In this document: in pieces, positions 13,124 through 24,665 of the stretch
Layout of the letters: each line of letters begins with the position of its first letter
Numbering within the stretch: the first letter of the stretch is position 1
Made by a program: the position numbers and the translations under genes
The notes under the pieces: model-generated
What the model was told of the DNA's origin: nothing
The model's database searches: none
Seen by the model: the letters and a program-made list of their open reading frames with translations, nothing else
Assembly: GCA_032173965.1 (NCBI GenBank)
Contig: CM063295.1
Span: 2,232,001-2,296,000 of the forward strand
Reading direction: 5' to 3'
Source of the DNA: Sitta carolinensis
Taxonomy: Eukaryota > Chordata > Aves > Passeriformes > Sittidae
DNA length: 64,000 nucleotides

Positions 13124-13834
13124 ATTTCGGATCTTTGTTTGACTTGGAAAATGATCTTCCTGATGAGCTGATCCCCAATGGCGAGTTGGGCCTTTTGAAC
13201 AGCAGTGGGAACCTCGTTCCAGATGCGGCTTCCAAACACAAACAACTTTCTGAACTTCTGAGGGGAAGCAGCGGCTCTTCCTTGAACCCAGGCATTGGCA
13301 ATGTGAACTCGAGCAGCCCGTGCAGCAGGGAGTTGGGGGGCAGGTCCAGGGGCAGCCCAACAGCGCCAGCCTTGGCAATCTGGGTGCCATGGGCAAGAGC
13401 CCGCTGGCCCCGGGAGACTCCTCTGCTCCAGGCCTGGCCAAGCAAGCAGCCAGCACCTCTGGACCTACCACACCTGCATCCCAAACTCTGAACTCTCAAG
13501 CACAAAAACAAGTGGGAATGGTGACGAGCAGCCCTGCAACATCACAGACTGGACCTGGGATATGTATGAATACTAATTTCAGTCAGACACACCAGAGCCT
13601 TCTCAACAGTAATTCTGGTCACAGTTTAATGAATCAGCCTCAGCAAGGACAAGGGCAGGTAATGAATGGATCTCTTGGGGCAGCTGGAAGAGGAAGGGGA
13701 GCAGGAATGCAATATTCTGCCCTGCCATGCAGGGGAATGCAGGCAGTGTGCTGGCAGAGACTTTAACCCAAGTATCTCCACAGATGGCTGGGCACACCGG
13801 GCTGAACACAGCACAGACAGGAGCAATTACTAAA
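13124..13834 (+). CDS. CREBBP: CREBBP exon 2 (N-terminal receptor-interaction region), with two apparent 1-bp deletions
   Basis: This exon codes about human residues 29-266. It starts after TAG at 13123 with ATTTCGG, which completes an Asp codon begun in exon 1, and ends at ACT AAA before donor GTATGT. Visible features are the LENDLPDELIPN block and an LXXLL motif, LSELL (13246-13260), the type that contacts nuclear receptors, followed by Ser/Gly/Gln-rich low-complexity protein. The frame breaks twice. Reading starts in one frame, continues in a second from about 13318, and in a third from about 13723; each shift equals one lost C in a CCC run. The exon is 711 bp; human exon 2 is 713 bp as I recall. 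All other exons are intact, so assembly or consensus error is the likeliest reason. A real pair of frameshifts would abolish the coactivator. Confidence 0.95.
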
Positions 13835-14817
13835 GTATGTACATGCCATTTACTGTATTCTATTTATTGCACTTGTTTTTCTCCATACAGGTGTTTAGAA
13901 AACACAGTAGATCCTTTTCTGTGACAGAACTAAAGGATGTGCTTTCTCGAGTCTGTAGTTACCCATTTCAGTCACCAGTGATACTGTGAAAAGGAGATAA
14001 TTGAAGCAGTACTTCTCATGTAATCAAAAATGAAAGCACTGGTTGAAAAAGACATCCTCGAAGCTAAAAGTTGGAGAGTATCTTAGCAGGGTGAATTAGA
14101 AAAGAGTAATATAATCCTGCAGAGAGGAAGCAGATGATTTCTCATGTGCAGGATCTCAATTTAGCTGCCAGACAACGCCATCTTCTCAAGCAGTGTGAAC
14201 ACTTGGAGATGGAAGGGAGAGAGGTGTAGCAGTTGCTCCTCTCATCAAGGACCACTGTCAGCAGCCGCGCAGCAGAGGTTTTGTAAATATGGAGGAACTG
14301 ATCTGGAAACATCAAATTTCACATAGATTGCCAAGTTAATGCAAACTGTGAAAGGGATGGGCAAGAGCCTAATTTGGTGGCCACTGGGGATCAGGGCAGG
14401 GAATATATACCTGGAAGTATCTGCCTCTGTCCCAGGGCACTGCCCTGGCTCCCTGTTTGATACAGGTACTGCTTTTTAGTTCTTTGTTTTCCAGGTGTGA
14501 GCTTAGAGCAGTGTTTTGACTGCTGCTCCTCCTGCCCTGTGCCTTATCTCTTGTCTGGGTTGTTTTGGTACAGTTCCTTCATAAAATGTTGATGGCTAAC
14601 CCACCATGTTCTGATACGTAGAAAAAGGTCAATTTTTATCTTTGATATTTTATCTATTCATACATCAGCAGCTGTTGTCACTGTAGTTTATTAGCTCGTA
14701 AATGTTAATTCATTGATGTGTTAGTAATTGTGGAAAAAATTGCATTGTCTGATGTGAAAGTGTGTGTCCTGTACTCTGAAGAGGTACTCACATCACTCTG
14801 GAGTACTGTATAGTTAA

Positions 14818-14834
14818 TTTTTTTTTTTTTTTTT
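14818..14834. repeat. Poly-T run (17 T)
   Basis: A simple T homopolymer in intron 2, followed by AATAAA on the + strand. That hexamer in isolation is not evidence of a used polyadenylation site. Confidence 0.9.
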
Positions 14835-17800
14835 AATAAAAACCATGAAAAGCATTCTCTCTGCAGTGAGGAGATGCTTCTGCTCAAGGAGGAGATACTT
14901 GTGTTATGAGTGAAGGTCAGAGCATCTGAAAGTTGACATTACTGTTTTGGAGGCTGGAGACAGCTAATTTTGTTGTGTGGAAGCTGATTGGTCTGCACTG
15001 AAAGAGTCAGCTTATCTTTCTTTTGTTTTCCTTTGAAATTTGTGGGAAGAGTGAGGTATTCCATTTATCTGGCTTATTTCTGTGAACTTACAGATACCTA
15101 AGTTCTTGGGAGTAGATATTTCCTGGCCACTTCTCAGTTTTCTGTGAAACTACTAATTTTTCTGTGTGAACCAACTCAAGTAGAATTACCCCAAAGCAAA
15201 TGACTTGCTGACAGAATCTGTGTGAGCCTGGTAGGGGAGGTTCTGTGAGGTCTTGATTTATTTTAAACAAACCCACCTCTGGTAAAGAACAGGCCAGATC
15301 TCAGACAAATTCCACATTTCAAGGACTCCAGGCTTAGCCTGTTGGCAGCTGCAAATGGATTCACCAGCTCAGGAAAGGGACCCAGACTGCCTCAGTTTAC
15401 AGATGTGCAAGAAGCAAAGCAATGTTGGTTGAGCAAGGAGTACATTGGAAAAGAATAGTGAAAGGGTTGTTTCATGGCAGAGCATAAATGATAAAATGGT
15501 GCTGCTTTGAAGGTGTGCTTAACACAATTTTTAAAACTTGGCAAAGTAAAACAGGAAAACTGGCGTTTTCCAGGGCTCCATTTCTTGTTGAATAAGATGA
15601 AGCTTAAAAGCATTGTTTTTTTTAAAAAGTTTTACTTTATATACATATTATTTTTCTCATAGTAAAGAGACCAGGTGAGCTCAGTGTTTTTGATTTCGTT
15701 TCCATTTTGAAACAAATTTCTATCTGGAACAAAAATTTCTCCCTGAATTTTCTTGTGCCAAGCAGCAGCGTTCTCTATTTTTGCCATTTTCCTTAGTTGG
15801 CATTTGAGGATTGGTATCCTTTTCCAGTCTCTCCCCATCCCCCAGTTTATTGTCCTAATAGGATTATCAGCCATGATTGTGTGTTAGCTTTTTCTTATTG
15901 ATGCTTCAGGAAAGCTTTTAAGAAAAGTAAAGAAACACTTCAGTGAGTTTGTCTGTTCTTCTGAAACTGAAATTCCTGCTGAAGGAAAATGTGGGTTAGT
16001 TTGTTTTTTCACCTCCTGATTCCCTGGTGTTTACCACTTAATGTGTACAGCTTAAAAGATTTAAAGAGCTGTAATAAAAGTGGTGAGGCAGCTGATCTCC
16101 CTAATAGTGAACGTGCCCAACTTGACTCAACGGCTTAAAATGTAGCTGCCATCCTGCTTGAAGAACTGTATCAAGGCTGGAAAGAAATTCTCTAGGTGAT
16201 GGCTGTAGCAATATCCTAAGGGAAAGAAAGAGCTGTGAAATACAAATCAGAAAAAAATACCTAGAAGAACTTTTTATTAAAGCAAGATCTAATTACATTA
16301 AAAAGAAGTGATGTGCATCTCTGACTAACCTTGTTCAAGTACAGCTCATAGCCCATTTTTCTCAATTCATTGTGTTTATATGCAGTGTGGGGAACTTGTG
16401 ACCCTTTATGGTTTGGGACCAGTTTTGTTGGGCAAGACCTTGCTTCTGTGGTGGTTGGGTCTAATCCTTTTTTAGTGTGTGACTAATCAATCCATTCCTT
16501 TTTCTGGTTTTGTTTCTTGTGGTGTGTTTATATAAGCATTCTTTCTATTAAGAAAAAAAGAAGGAAAAATATACAGAATCTGATCCCTTCACCTGATCTC
16601 AGAAATTGCAAAGATTCATTTAATCTGGATCATTATCAGCCATGATTGTTAATTTTGGTCTGGCCTTGCTGTTTTAAGGCAGAACTGAGCAGGGTGACTG
16701 AAGCTCATGTTCCTGTGTTTGCATGAGCCAAAGGTGGGGATAAACCTTACCCCTAACCTGTTCAAACAGGAGTGGAAAATAACTAATCCCCAAGGGCAAG
16801 AAGGTGCTGATATCAAGACAATTATTCTTCCATTGGCAGGGAGAGATTTAAGTAAACTACTTCCTCAGTCTATAGAGATGTGAGCCAAGATTTCATAGAT
16901 TTCCCATGATACTCCCAAAGATCAGTGATTTTGCCTTGCTGAGATAACCTGGAAACCTCTGAGGACCCTTCTCTTCCATGATGCTGTGTATATCTCTGCC
17001 CCCTTCACTGCCAGTCTCCTTTCCTGTAACAGTGTTGCTTGCAGTTGTGGCATTGTGGCCCTGTTTTCTGGGATGACGCTACAAGGAGGATTTTTATTGG
17101 ACAGGGTTGAAGTTCCTTAGGAAATCAGCTTTAAAGAGGAAAGGATTTGTCTTTGAACAATTATTACTCGATAGGAGTAGAGGAACAGATCATCCTGTCA
17201 CAGTCACTTCCAGCAGTAATGAATTGCCCTTTTGTGTGGACATTGTTTTTTGTTGAATCCATTAAGTCCAGAGAATGTCTCCAAACCACCTAGAGCATCT
17301 TGCTAGAGGTGTTTTTTTAAGGTTGTTGGGTGTGCTAAGCAGTAGCAAAGCTCAGCAGATGGTCAGTGCTTCCATAGGAATGGGCACTTCTTTGGGGACA
17401 TGCTGGTGCCCAACACTCTCCTGTAGCTGGGGGAGCTCATCTTTTCCAAGTGAAGGAGATGAAACCTTGCTGTTGTTGTGGCTGGCAAGGGCTTGTGTTG
17501 TGTTTCTGGCAATGAGTTGTTAGAGAGTCTTGCTGAGATGCATTCCCTGTGTCCCAGTACAGCTGTCAAAGCCTGTAGAAAGTTAGAAGAAAATGCTGGG
17601 AAGTTCCCACTTATTTTGTATGGTTCTCAGGCTTCCTTTTTGCCCTGTGTTAGGAGTTTTGGACAGTGATTCCCCTAACTGGTGCTTCTGCTCTTTCCCT
17701 TAAGAAGTGGTGCAGTCCCATTCAGATGAGAGGACTCGAGTATTTTCCTTTTCATGTGTTTCCAAGCTATAATGCCTCCATACAATTCTGGGAAAGGAAT

Positions 17801-19303
17801 CACCTTTTCTTCAGTAACTTTACAGTCTTATCACTCCAACAAGGATATTCTGGTACCCAGCAGCAGAAGTTAAGGAAAAAGTCTGGAGTTGTGCATGGTT
17901 GATGATCTGCAGAAGGTATTGCTGTTAAGCTGCAGTGAAGATACAGCTTGCTGGGGGCTCCTTTCAAAGTATTTTTCTTTATAGAACCATTAAACCTACC
18001 CCAAGATCAGCTTTCCTTCTGAAAGGCAGGAACAGTTTAATCAAACATTATTGGGCTCTGCATGCCTCAGAAAAAGATTAAATCGTTTGGTCAGACTGAA
18101 TCTATAAAGAGAGGAGAAAAAAATGGTTGTTAATTTTCATACCTTGTTATGAGGTTCACAACATTAATGGTTGTTTGGGGGTTTTTTTGGATGTCTTTTT
18201 GAAGATTGAAGATTTTGAGTAACTTCAGTCTACCTATTTTGAAAACTCTGAAGGAAAATACTTACATTGATATGAAATAGAACCTGCATGCAGGGAGAAA
18301 CTGATGGAAAAGCTGATCTGGCTGGCAGATGTTGCAGTGTAGTATTCCAGGAGGTAGCAGGGAGTTTAGATACAGAGTTCCAAGTGCTGTGTGCAAGTGA
18401 TGAGTTTTCCTTACCTCTGTGTCTGTATTTAAGCCCCACTGGAAGTTGGTACCAGCAGTGGGATTGGCATCAAAACCTGAACAGAATCAAAACAATCACT
18501 AACTGTGCAAATCTAGATCTGGTCTGCTGGATTTTTGCCTGCGAGTGCAGAACAGTTTTTTCCTCTAAATGGTATTGGCCTAATTTGTTTGGACAGTGCG
18601 TGTTTTCAGCTTTATTTCAGTCAGAATAGCCACATGGCAGTGTGTGCTTCAGTGAGAGTAGATTCTGATTAAAGAGGAGGAGGAACTCTTACCAGAAGTG
18701 AGCTTCAGAAAACAGTAAAACCATTTTTAATTTCTAGCAAGAGAATAACCCGTTGTCTCGGGGCTTTTTAACGTTGAGCTATAAAAGAAGTGAATTCTGC
18801 TGTTGTTGTTTCCAAGCAGGGTGTCTTGTCTAATACATGAGCCTTGGACAGGCACATTCACAGTTTTGCTCCCTGTGCTGTTCACTGAGTGGTGTTTTGA
18901 TGTTGGAAATTAATCTTGAGTAAATTAAATATGATAATGAGCTGTGTTAAAGAGCACAACTTACATAATGTATGTGGTTACGTTACTTGTCTCGGTGTTG
19001 TGAGGAAACTGTGGTAAGGAAAATTTGTGATGAGACAAAATGAAGCCAACTATTTATTTAAACAGATCCCCCAGTTGCTCTTGCTGAGTACCAGATTTAG
19101 ATACGCTTGCTGATTGTGAATTAAGTCAGCTGAAGATGTTCTCATTCCTTTGCAGCTCTGTGTGTTTTAGCAAACTGCTGGTGCTGTTTGTTTCTGTGGT
19201 GGCTCTCAATCTGTCTGAATTCTGCCTGAATTGTTTTAACATGACTTGTAGTTAATTTGCTTCTCATCCACGGAGTTGTCCGTGCTCGGCTGCCAAGCTG
19301 CCT

Positions 19304-19438
19304 GTCTCTTAGCAGACCATGCCTCTGGCAAGCACCAGTAGCCAGTCCAAATCCTGTTCCAAACAGTGCTGGTTCCCAGTTCCAGGGGACTCCTAATAAC
19401 GTGACGGGCTCGACCGGAGCTGCTCCATCCTCTGATGA
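19304..19438 (+). other. Exon-like open segment in intron 2 (unproven)
   Basis: A reading frame open from 19257 to a stop after 19439 encodes a Pro/Asn/Ser/Gly/Thr-rich peptide ending in GAAPSSDE. It carries several CpGs (19400-19420), unusual for this AT-rich intron. TCTGATGA at its end is followed directly by GTAAGG, a strong donor-like sequence, and a pyrimidine-rich TGTCTCTTAG stands at about 19294-19303. I do not recognise the protein. The frame that looks protein-like does not continue in phase from exon 2 with the TTAG acceptor, so it is not a simple cassette exon of CREBBP. Other possibilities are an old retrocopy fragment, an exon of a nested transcript, or chance. Confidence 0.22.
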
Positions 19439-22400
19439 GTAAGGAACACTGAAACCACGTTTTTACTGAGGAGAGACATGTGTATTTTTGTGATAATACA
19501 ACAGAAGAAAGCTATAAATAGAGAAGCACTCTGTAATAATAATAGCAAAATTCACTGACTCGTAGTAAAATGCAAGTCTCCAAGGCAGTTTTGTTTTGAA
19601 ACATGACCGTGGAAAGTGGTGCTCCACAGATGAGTTTGCTGATACGCCAAAGAGATTTAGTGACTTAAAAAGCTCACTTCCCACAACTGTTACTCCTGGC
19701 ACCTGAAATTGAGTTGTTTCCTGTTTCTAGTACATGAGTGAAGTCTTGTTTGCAGTTGTGCAATGTCATTGAAGATCTTTGCAGCGATAGGCTCTTGGCT
19801 GGGGCTCATGCAGGTATCAAAGGTTCAGTTTGGCTCCCGGGCTGCAAGCAGCAGAGCACTCAGCCTTGGTGGGGACAAAACACGGCTCAGTTTCCTCTCC
19901 TGCTTCACACCCAAAAGCCTCTCCGGGCTCTTGCACTAGCTTATCAGCCAGCTGACAAAAATTAAGTGTTATGGGATCCCTTCAGAGCAGAGTTGTGCCA
20001 TTATCTTCTACTGTGGTAACACACCGTGAACATTAAGGTTTTTGTCACTAACCATCAATTTTATTAGAGTCTTGTAATTCTTCAGTTTTCGTTGTTAGAG
20101 TGGGGTTTATTTCTAAGAAGTTTATCTGAAAGAAGGTTTTGGGAGTGAAACTAACAGATCCACCAGTTCCTTTGGAAGCCATTGATTAAAAGCAAGATTG
20201 ACAGTGTTAGTGAAAATCACAGAAACTCTCAGGTCCTTACTGACAGATGTAACTGAGATGACATCTTTCTAGTTTTCAGACTGCTTTCACATATCTTCCT
20301 GCTGCTGTTTGTAGTTTGGGGGTTTTAATACCCAGGCAAAAAAATGACTCAGATGTTGGGAGGGAGGAAAACCTGCCAACTGAAACGTTGGTGTGTAGAA
20401 GTTACGAAATGCCTGGTTCCTTCACTCAGAAGGAAATGGCTTTGTCACAGTAATTTTCTTAATAGACTCTAATCATGCGTGTAGATATGATTTCACAGGA
20501 GCCTTTCTGATGAAAAGACCTTTTAGCAGGTCTCAAAGCTTGCCCTTACTTAAAAGATAAACTTAATGTTTGTGTTTGACAGTGAGCTGTGATTATATTG
20601 GGAATCCTGTAATTGGAAGGACATACAGAAATGTGTCAAAGTAGGCAGTGTTATGGTCTGGAAACTAAGTGCTGGTTGTTTGTTTCTTGAGGAAAAAAGG
20701 CCTTGCAGGAAACTTGGAAGATTAGGTGGAGTTTGATAAACTGTGTCAGCCTTCCTGAGAAATGGATCAGGGGTGGAAGCAGTGAGAGGAGTCAGTTCTC
20801 TCCTCTTGCAGCTTCCACAGGTGAAAAACACTTTGTTGAAGGACAACAGGGCACTTCAACCATCAGACAAAAAGTAAGATTATGTTGGGAAGTTGCACTT
20901 TGGAATTTTGAAATTCATTCATTTCCATAGGGGGTTAAGATTTCAATACAAGAGGCTACACAAAGCATGCCCAAATCTACTTTGTAGTGGGCAGATTATT
21001 CTTCACCTTGATTAACATTTAAACTAGAAAAAGGGTTTCAATACACATTTCCCCTCCATATGTCAAAAACTAATTCTGAATTCTTTCTGGCACAATTGCT
21101 AGTTTATTCTGCAGGGCAGAGTATAATGAGTGGCAGAATATGATGGCATTTTCCTTTCTTCTTGTGAATGTTTGGAGGAAATACCTGTTGGTTTTTGTTT
21201 GAAGCAGAAGTCCACTGGTGTGTGACATCAGTTTGCTGTAACTGTGTCCATGGGCTGTAAATAGTATGTGCTCGTTTCTCCTCCTCATCCTCCTCCTTCT
21301 TGCTATTACAGTAAAGAGTATTTTTATTTACTCCAGAAATTACTGTGACTGTGAAGTGGCACGCTAAGCTTGCTTGTGTTTTAACTGTTTGTGTGTAATC
21401 TGAGTAATGGCTTTAATTCTAAGGCCAGGAATACTTTGCAGAATTGAGATTTAGATGAATAAGTATTTGAGATGATTTTTGAACTCCTGGTGCTACAAAA
21501 ACTACCTGTAAGTAGCACCTGGAAGTGTCTGTGCTTACATGTTCTGAAGATGCACAAATCCCAAAGTGTTGGATGTGTTCTTTGGTATCTATGTACAAAT
21601 CCTGTTTAGGTTTGGGAAATAACAGTGTCCTGTGCCCTAAAAAGGGTTCAACACTGCCTTTGTTTTAGAATGAATCATAATGAAAATACAGCATGTTAAA
21701 TATAGGACTATCCTTGCCAAAAGAAATGGAATAGATTCTTTGGAGAGAGTGGTAAATAGATTTTTTAAGCACTCTGCTGCTGTTTTGGATGGAAAGGATT
21801 TGTGTTCTCTGAGTGGACTGCAGCACAATGCTGTCTTGGCTGCCTGGCTGCTCTGCTTGTCAGGGGAGTTTTGGAAACAAAACAAATGCCCTTTGAAGCT
21901 TTTGGCAAATTGACTTAATTAAATAACTGCCTTTAGGACGGGAGGATCTTTGTACCCTGGTAATGGACAAATGTTGGAACACCACCAGCTGAAGATGAGA
22001 TTTCTCTCTTGGAACAAGCAGTAGTGGCTCCCTTAGTTTGATATGGGGCATCTTGGGTTAAAAAGCATTTCTGGATCATCCTCTGTGCAGCTGCTGTCAG
22101 GGAGAATGTGTACAGGCCAGGTCTGTTAAACTGTTCCATCCTAATCCTGTTTAAGGACAGCCATCAGATCTTGCCTTGTTTAAAAGCCTGGTCAGAATTG
22201 TCTCAGTAGTTTCATGGATATTGTTCAGTCTTCAAGGAGAACATGTTTTATAGAAGGACTGGAAATGTCACAGTAGTGCTTGAAGTCGCTGTGGTGTTTC
22301 AAAACAAACATATTTGGCTCTTAAAGTTATTTAAAAATTATTTTAACAGTGTAAATTATTTACACTCTATCTATAGTTAATGTCAGGCTGTGATATTTGT

Positions 22401-23034
22401 GCTAAGTTCTCGTTTGGAATAAGCAATACTGATTTTTGTTTCTTTTAATGTATTTAATGTAACCCGTAGTGTGAGGGGGTTTTTTTTCTCCCTGGTCTGC
22501 ATTGAAAAAGAATAGTTACTTTTAGAGTCACAGCCTCTCCCTTCAGTGTTTCCCCTTTTCCTTTAGGATTCATGTCTGTCAAGGAGAGTATTCGCTTTAA
22601 AGGATGGACACAAAATATCTCTTTTCATTATATTTGGAGATACTTTTCCTGTTGCTGTTCCTCCTCAGAGCTACTGTTGCCTTTTCTGCCACCTCTGTGG
22701 AATATCACATTCCATGGGCTGTGTGATAATGTATCCTTGGCCAGCTTCTGGGAGATAAATGGGGAAAGAACCACTTAAATAGTGCTACTGTTTTCTCTTA
22801 CCAAAACAGCTTATTCCTTATAATACTAAATTTTTGGAGCATGACGTGCTCTCCCTTTCCTTGGCTGTCTCCAGCCAACTCTAGGCACTTCTGAACTGCT
22901 CAGGTGCTGGTAGACACAGCTGCCAATTTTTGTGGGGCCTGTTGGGCACCGTCTGAAAGGCTGATAGCCACAGGACAGGAAATAAAGGAAGGAGTGCAGA
23001 CTTTGGGTTGAATTTGATGTAGAAATCTGCATTT

Positions 23035-23310
23035 ATAGAATCAGAGTCAAGGAATGGTTTGGGCTGGGAGGAACCTTACAGCCCATCCAGTGCCACCCCT
23101 GCCATGGCAGGGATCCCTCCCACTGTCCCAGGCTGCTCCCAGCCCTGTCCAGCCTGGCCCTGGACACTTCCACAGCTGCTCTGGGCACCCTGTGCCAGGG
23201 CCTGCCCACCCTCCCAGGGGAGAGCTTCTCTCTCTCTAATTAGATAATTCTTATCTAATATAAATTCCCCTCTTTCGGTTTGATTGCCCCTTGCCCATCA
23301 CTACTGTTCC
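23035..23310 (-). mobile_element. CR1 LINE 3' end, antisense
   Basis: It begins TATAGAATCAGAGTCAAGGA then GGTTTGGGCTGGGAGGAACC, the reverse complement of a CR1 terminus. It continues with TGCCATGGCAGGGATCCCTC, CTGGCCCTGGACACTTCCAC and a decayed tail reaching CCCCTTGCCCATCAC. It is a longer copy than that at 472-537 and lies in the opposite orientation to the copies at 36745 and 43555. The two frames of about 62 codons across it are incidental. Confidence 0.88.
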
Positions 23311-24650
23311 TATATTTTTTGTAATTCAGCTTAATGATGATGAAGTGCAGGAACTGGGGATGGCAGAGATGCTCATTTGGGAGCCTCTGTTAGAAAACTG
23401 TGTTTTGGTGTGACCATAAATGTGTTCTAGTACACACTGAAGCTTCTCGTGGAATTAACTCATAAAAATTTTGGCCTGTGAATATACAATGGAGTATCCG
23501 TATATGTAACTGAACTTAATGCAACCTTTCAAAATTCTCTTTTTAAATATTTCAAAATTCTTTTAAACTTGAATTATTCTTCATGTCCAAAGTAGATTTT
23601 CTTGATGAAACCTTTGAAACATCTACAGTTAATTTTGTGATTCTGGTTAAGTTTCTGTTCCTGTAGACTAAGAGTAATTCTTGTTTATCTGAAGAAAGCC
23701 ACTTGTTCTGCTTGGCACTTATAAAAGCTCTTGAAGCAATTGGAATGCATTGATCAATTGTGGCTAATTACCCATTAGAGCTTTGAAGTTGTTGTTTGCA
23801 GGGGTGACACTCATTACAAAGTAAACCTAAGCTTTATTTTGATTCCTAAGTACAACAGTGATGCTGAGTGCAGAAATTGTAGTAGATTTCATTGTGTTTG
23901 TACTCAGGCTTGTGCAGAATTTTGGAGACATTTTCTTTCTTCAGGCATGTGTACAGTGTAAGCATATGATCATTTGATTTTCTTTTCCTGGGAAAAGTTG
24001 ATTTCTAGTTAAATGTATTAAGGATCTATTCTTTATATATCCAGTCATTTGTAAAGAAGGTTTTCCCATGACATTTGTCTTTTGTATTTCAGTAATTGTG
24101 GGGAAATATGGGTTCATTTTTTTTAAAAGGCCTTGGAATACTGAAGTTCTTATTTGGCCTCTGAAATGCTTGGATGAGAATTTCACAGCTTATTACAAAT
24201 GGTAATAAAACACCTGGCTTCTTCTTAAAGGCATTTTAAAAATTTTATTTCTGGTTTTAACCAATTTTTAGTAATAAAGGAGGAAGTAAATTACAGTTAT
24301 TCCTGGACATTTGAGTATTTTAATTTGAGTTAATTTGCTGCTGAAGAACAAGACAGTAATTGCTTCATGAAGCTGTTGTGGTAGGCCATGGTTATAGCAA
24401 TTAGCTTAAAGTGATGGGAGACTTGGAGCTTGGCTTCCTCTGAGCAGTGATAGCCAGATCATGATTTAATTCTCAAAACTGATCCTTGAAATATTACATT
24501 GTGAGGCTTTCTTGTTACTGACTTAAAAGTGAGTATTTTTAACTGGATGTTTTGTCAAACTGCCAAACCTGCAGGTTGGTTTAGGGGAGCGCTCTCACCT
24601 CAGCTCAGATAACATCACTGCCACCATTCTTGCACTGAGACTAAATTCAC

Positions 24651-24665
24651 TTTTTTTTTTTTTTT
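24651..24665. repeat. Poly-T run
   Basis: Fifteen T followed by CTTTTTTGG in intron 2. A second run of about 12 T lies near 24822-24833. No element body was identified. Confidence 0.85.

Noticed and set aside
13037..13511. Reverse-strand frames of 132-144 codons over exon 2
   Set aside because: They mirror the coding strand; the + strand gives clear CREBBP protein.
14835..14841. AATAAA after a T run as a polyadenylation site
   Set aside because: An isolated hexamer in an AT-rich intron with no terminal exon upstream.
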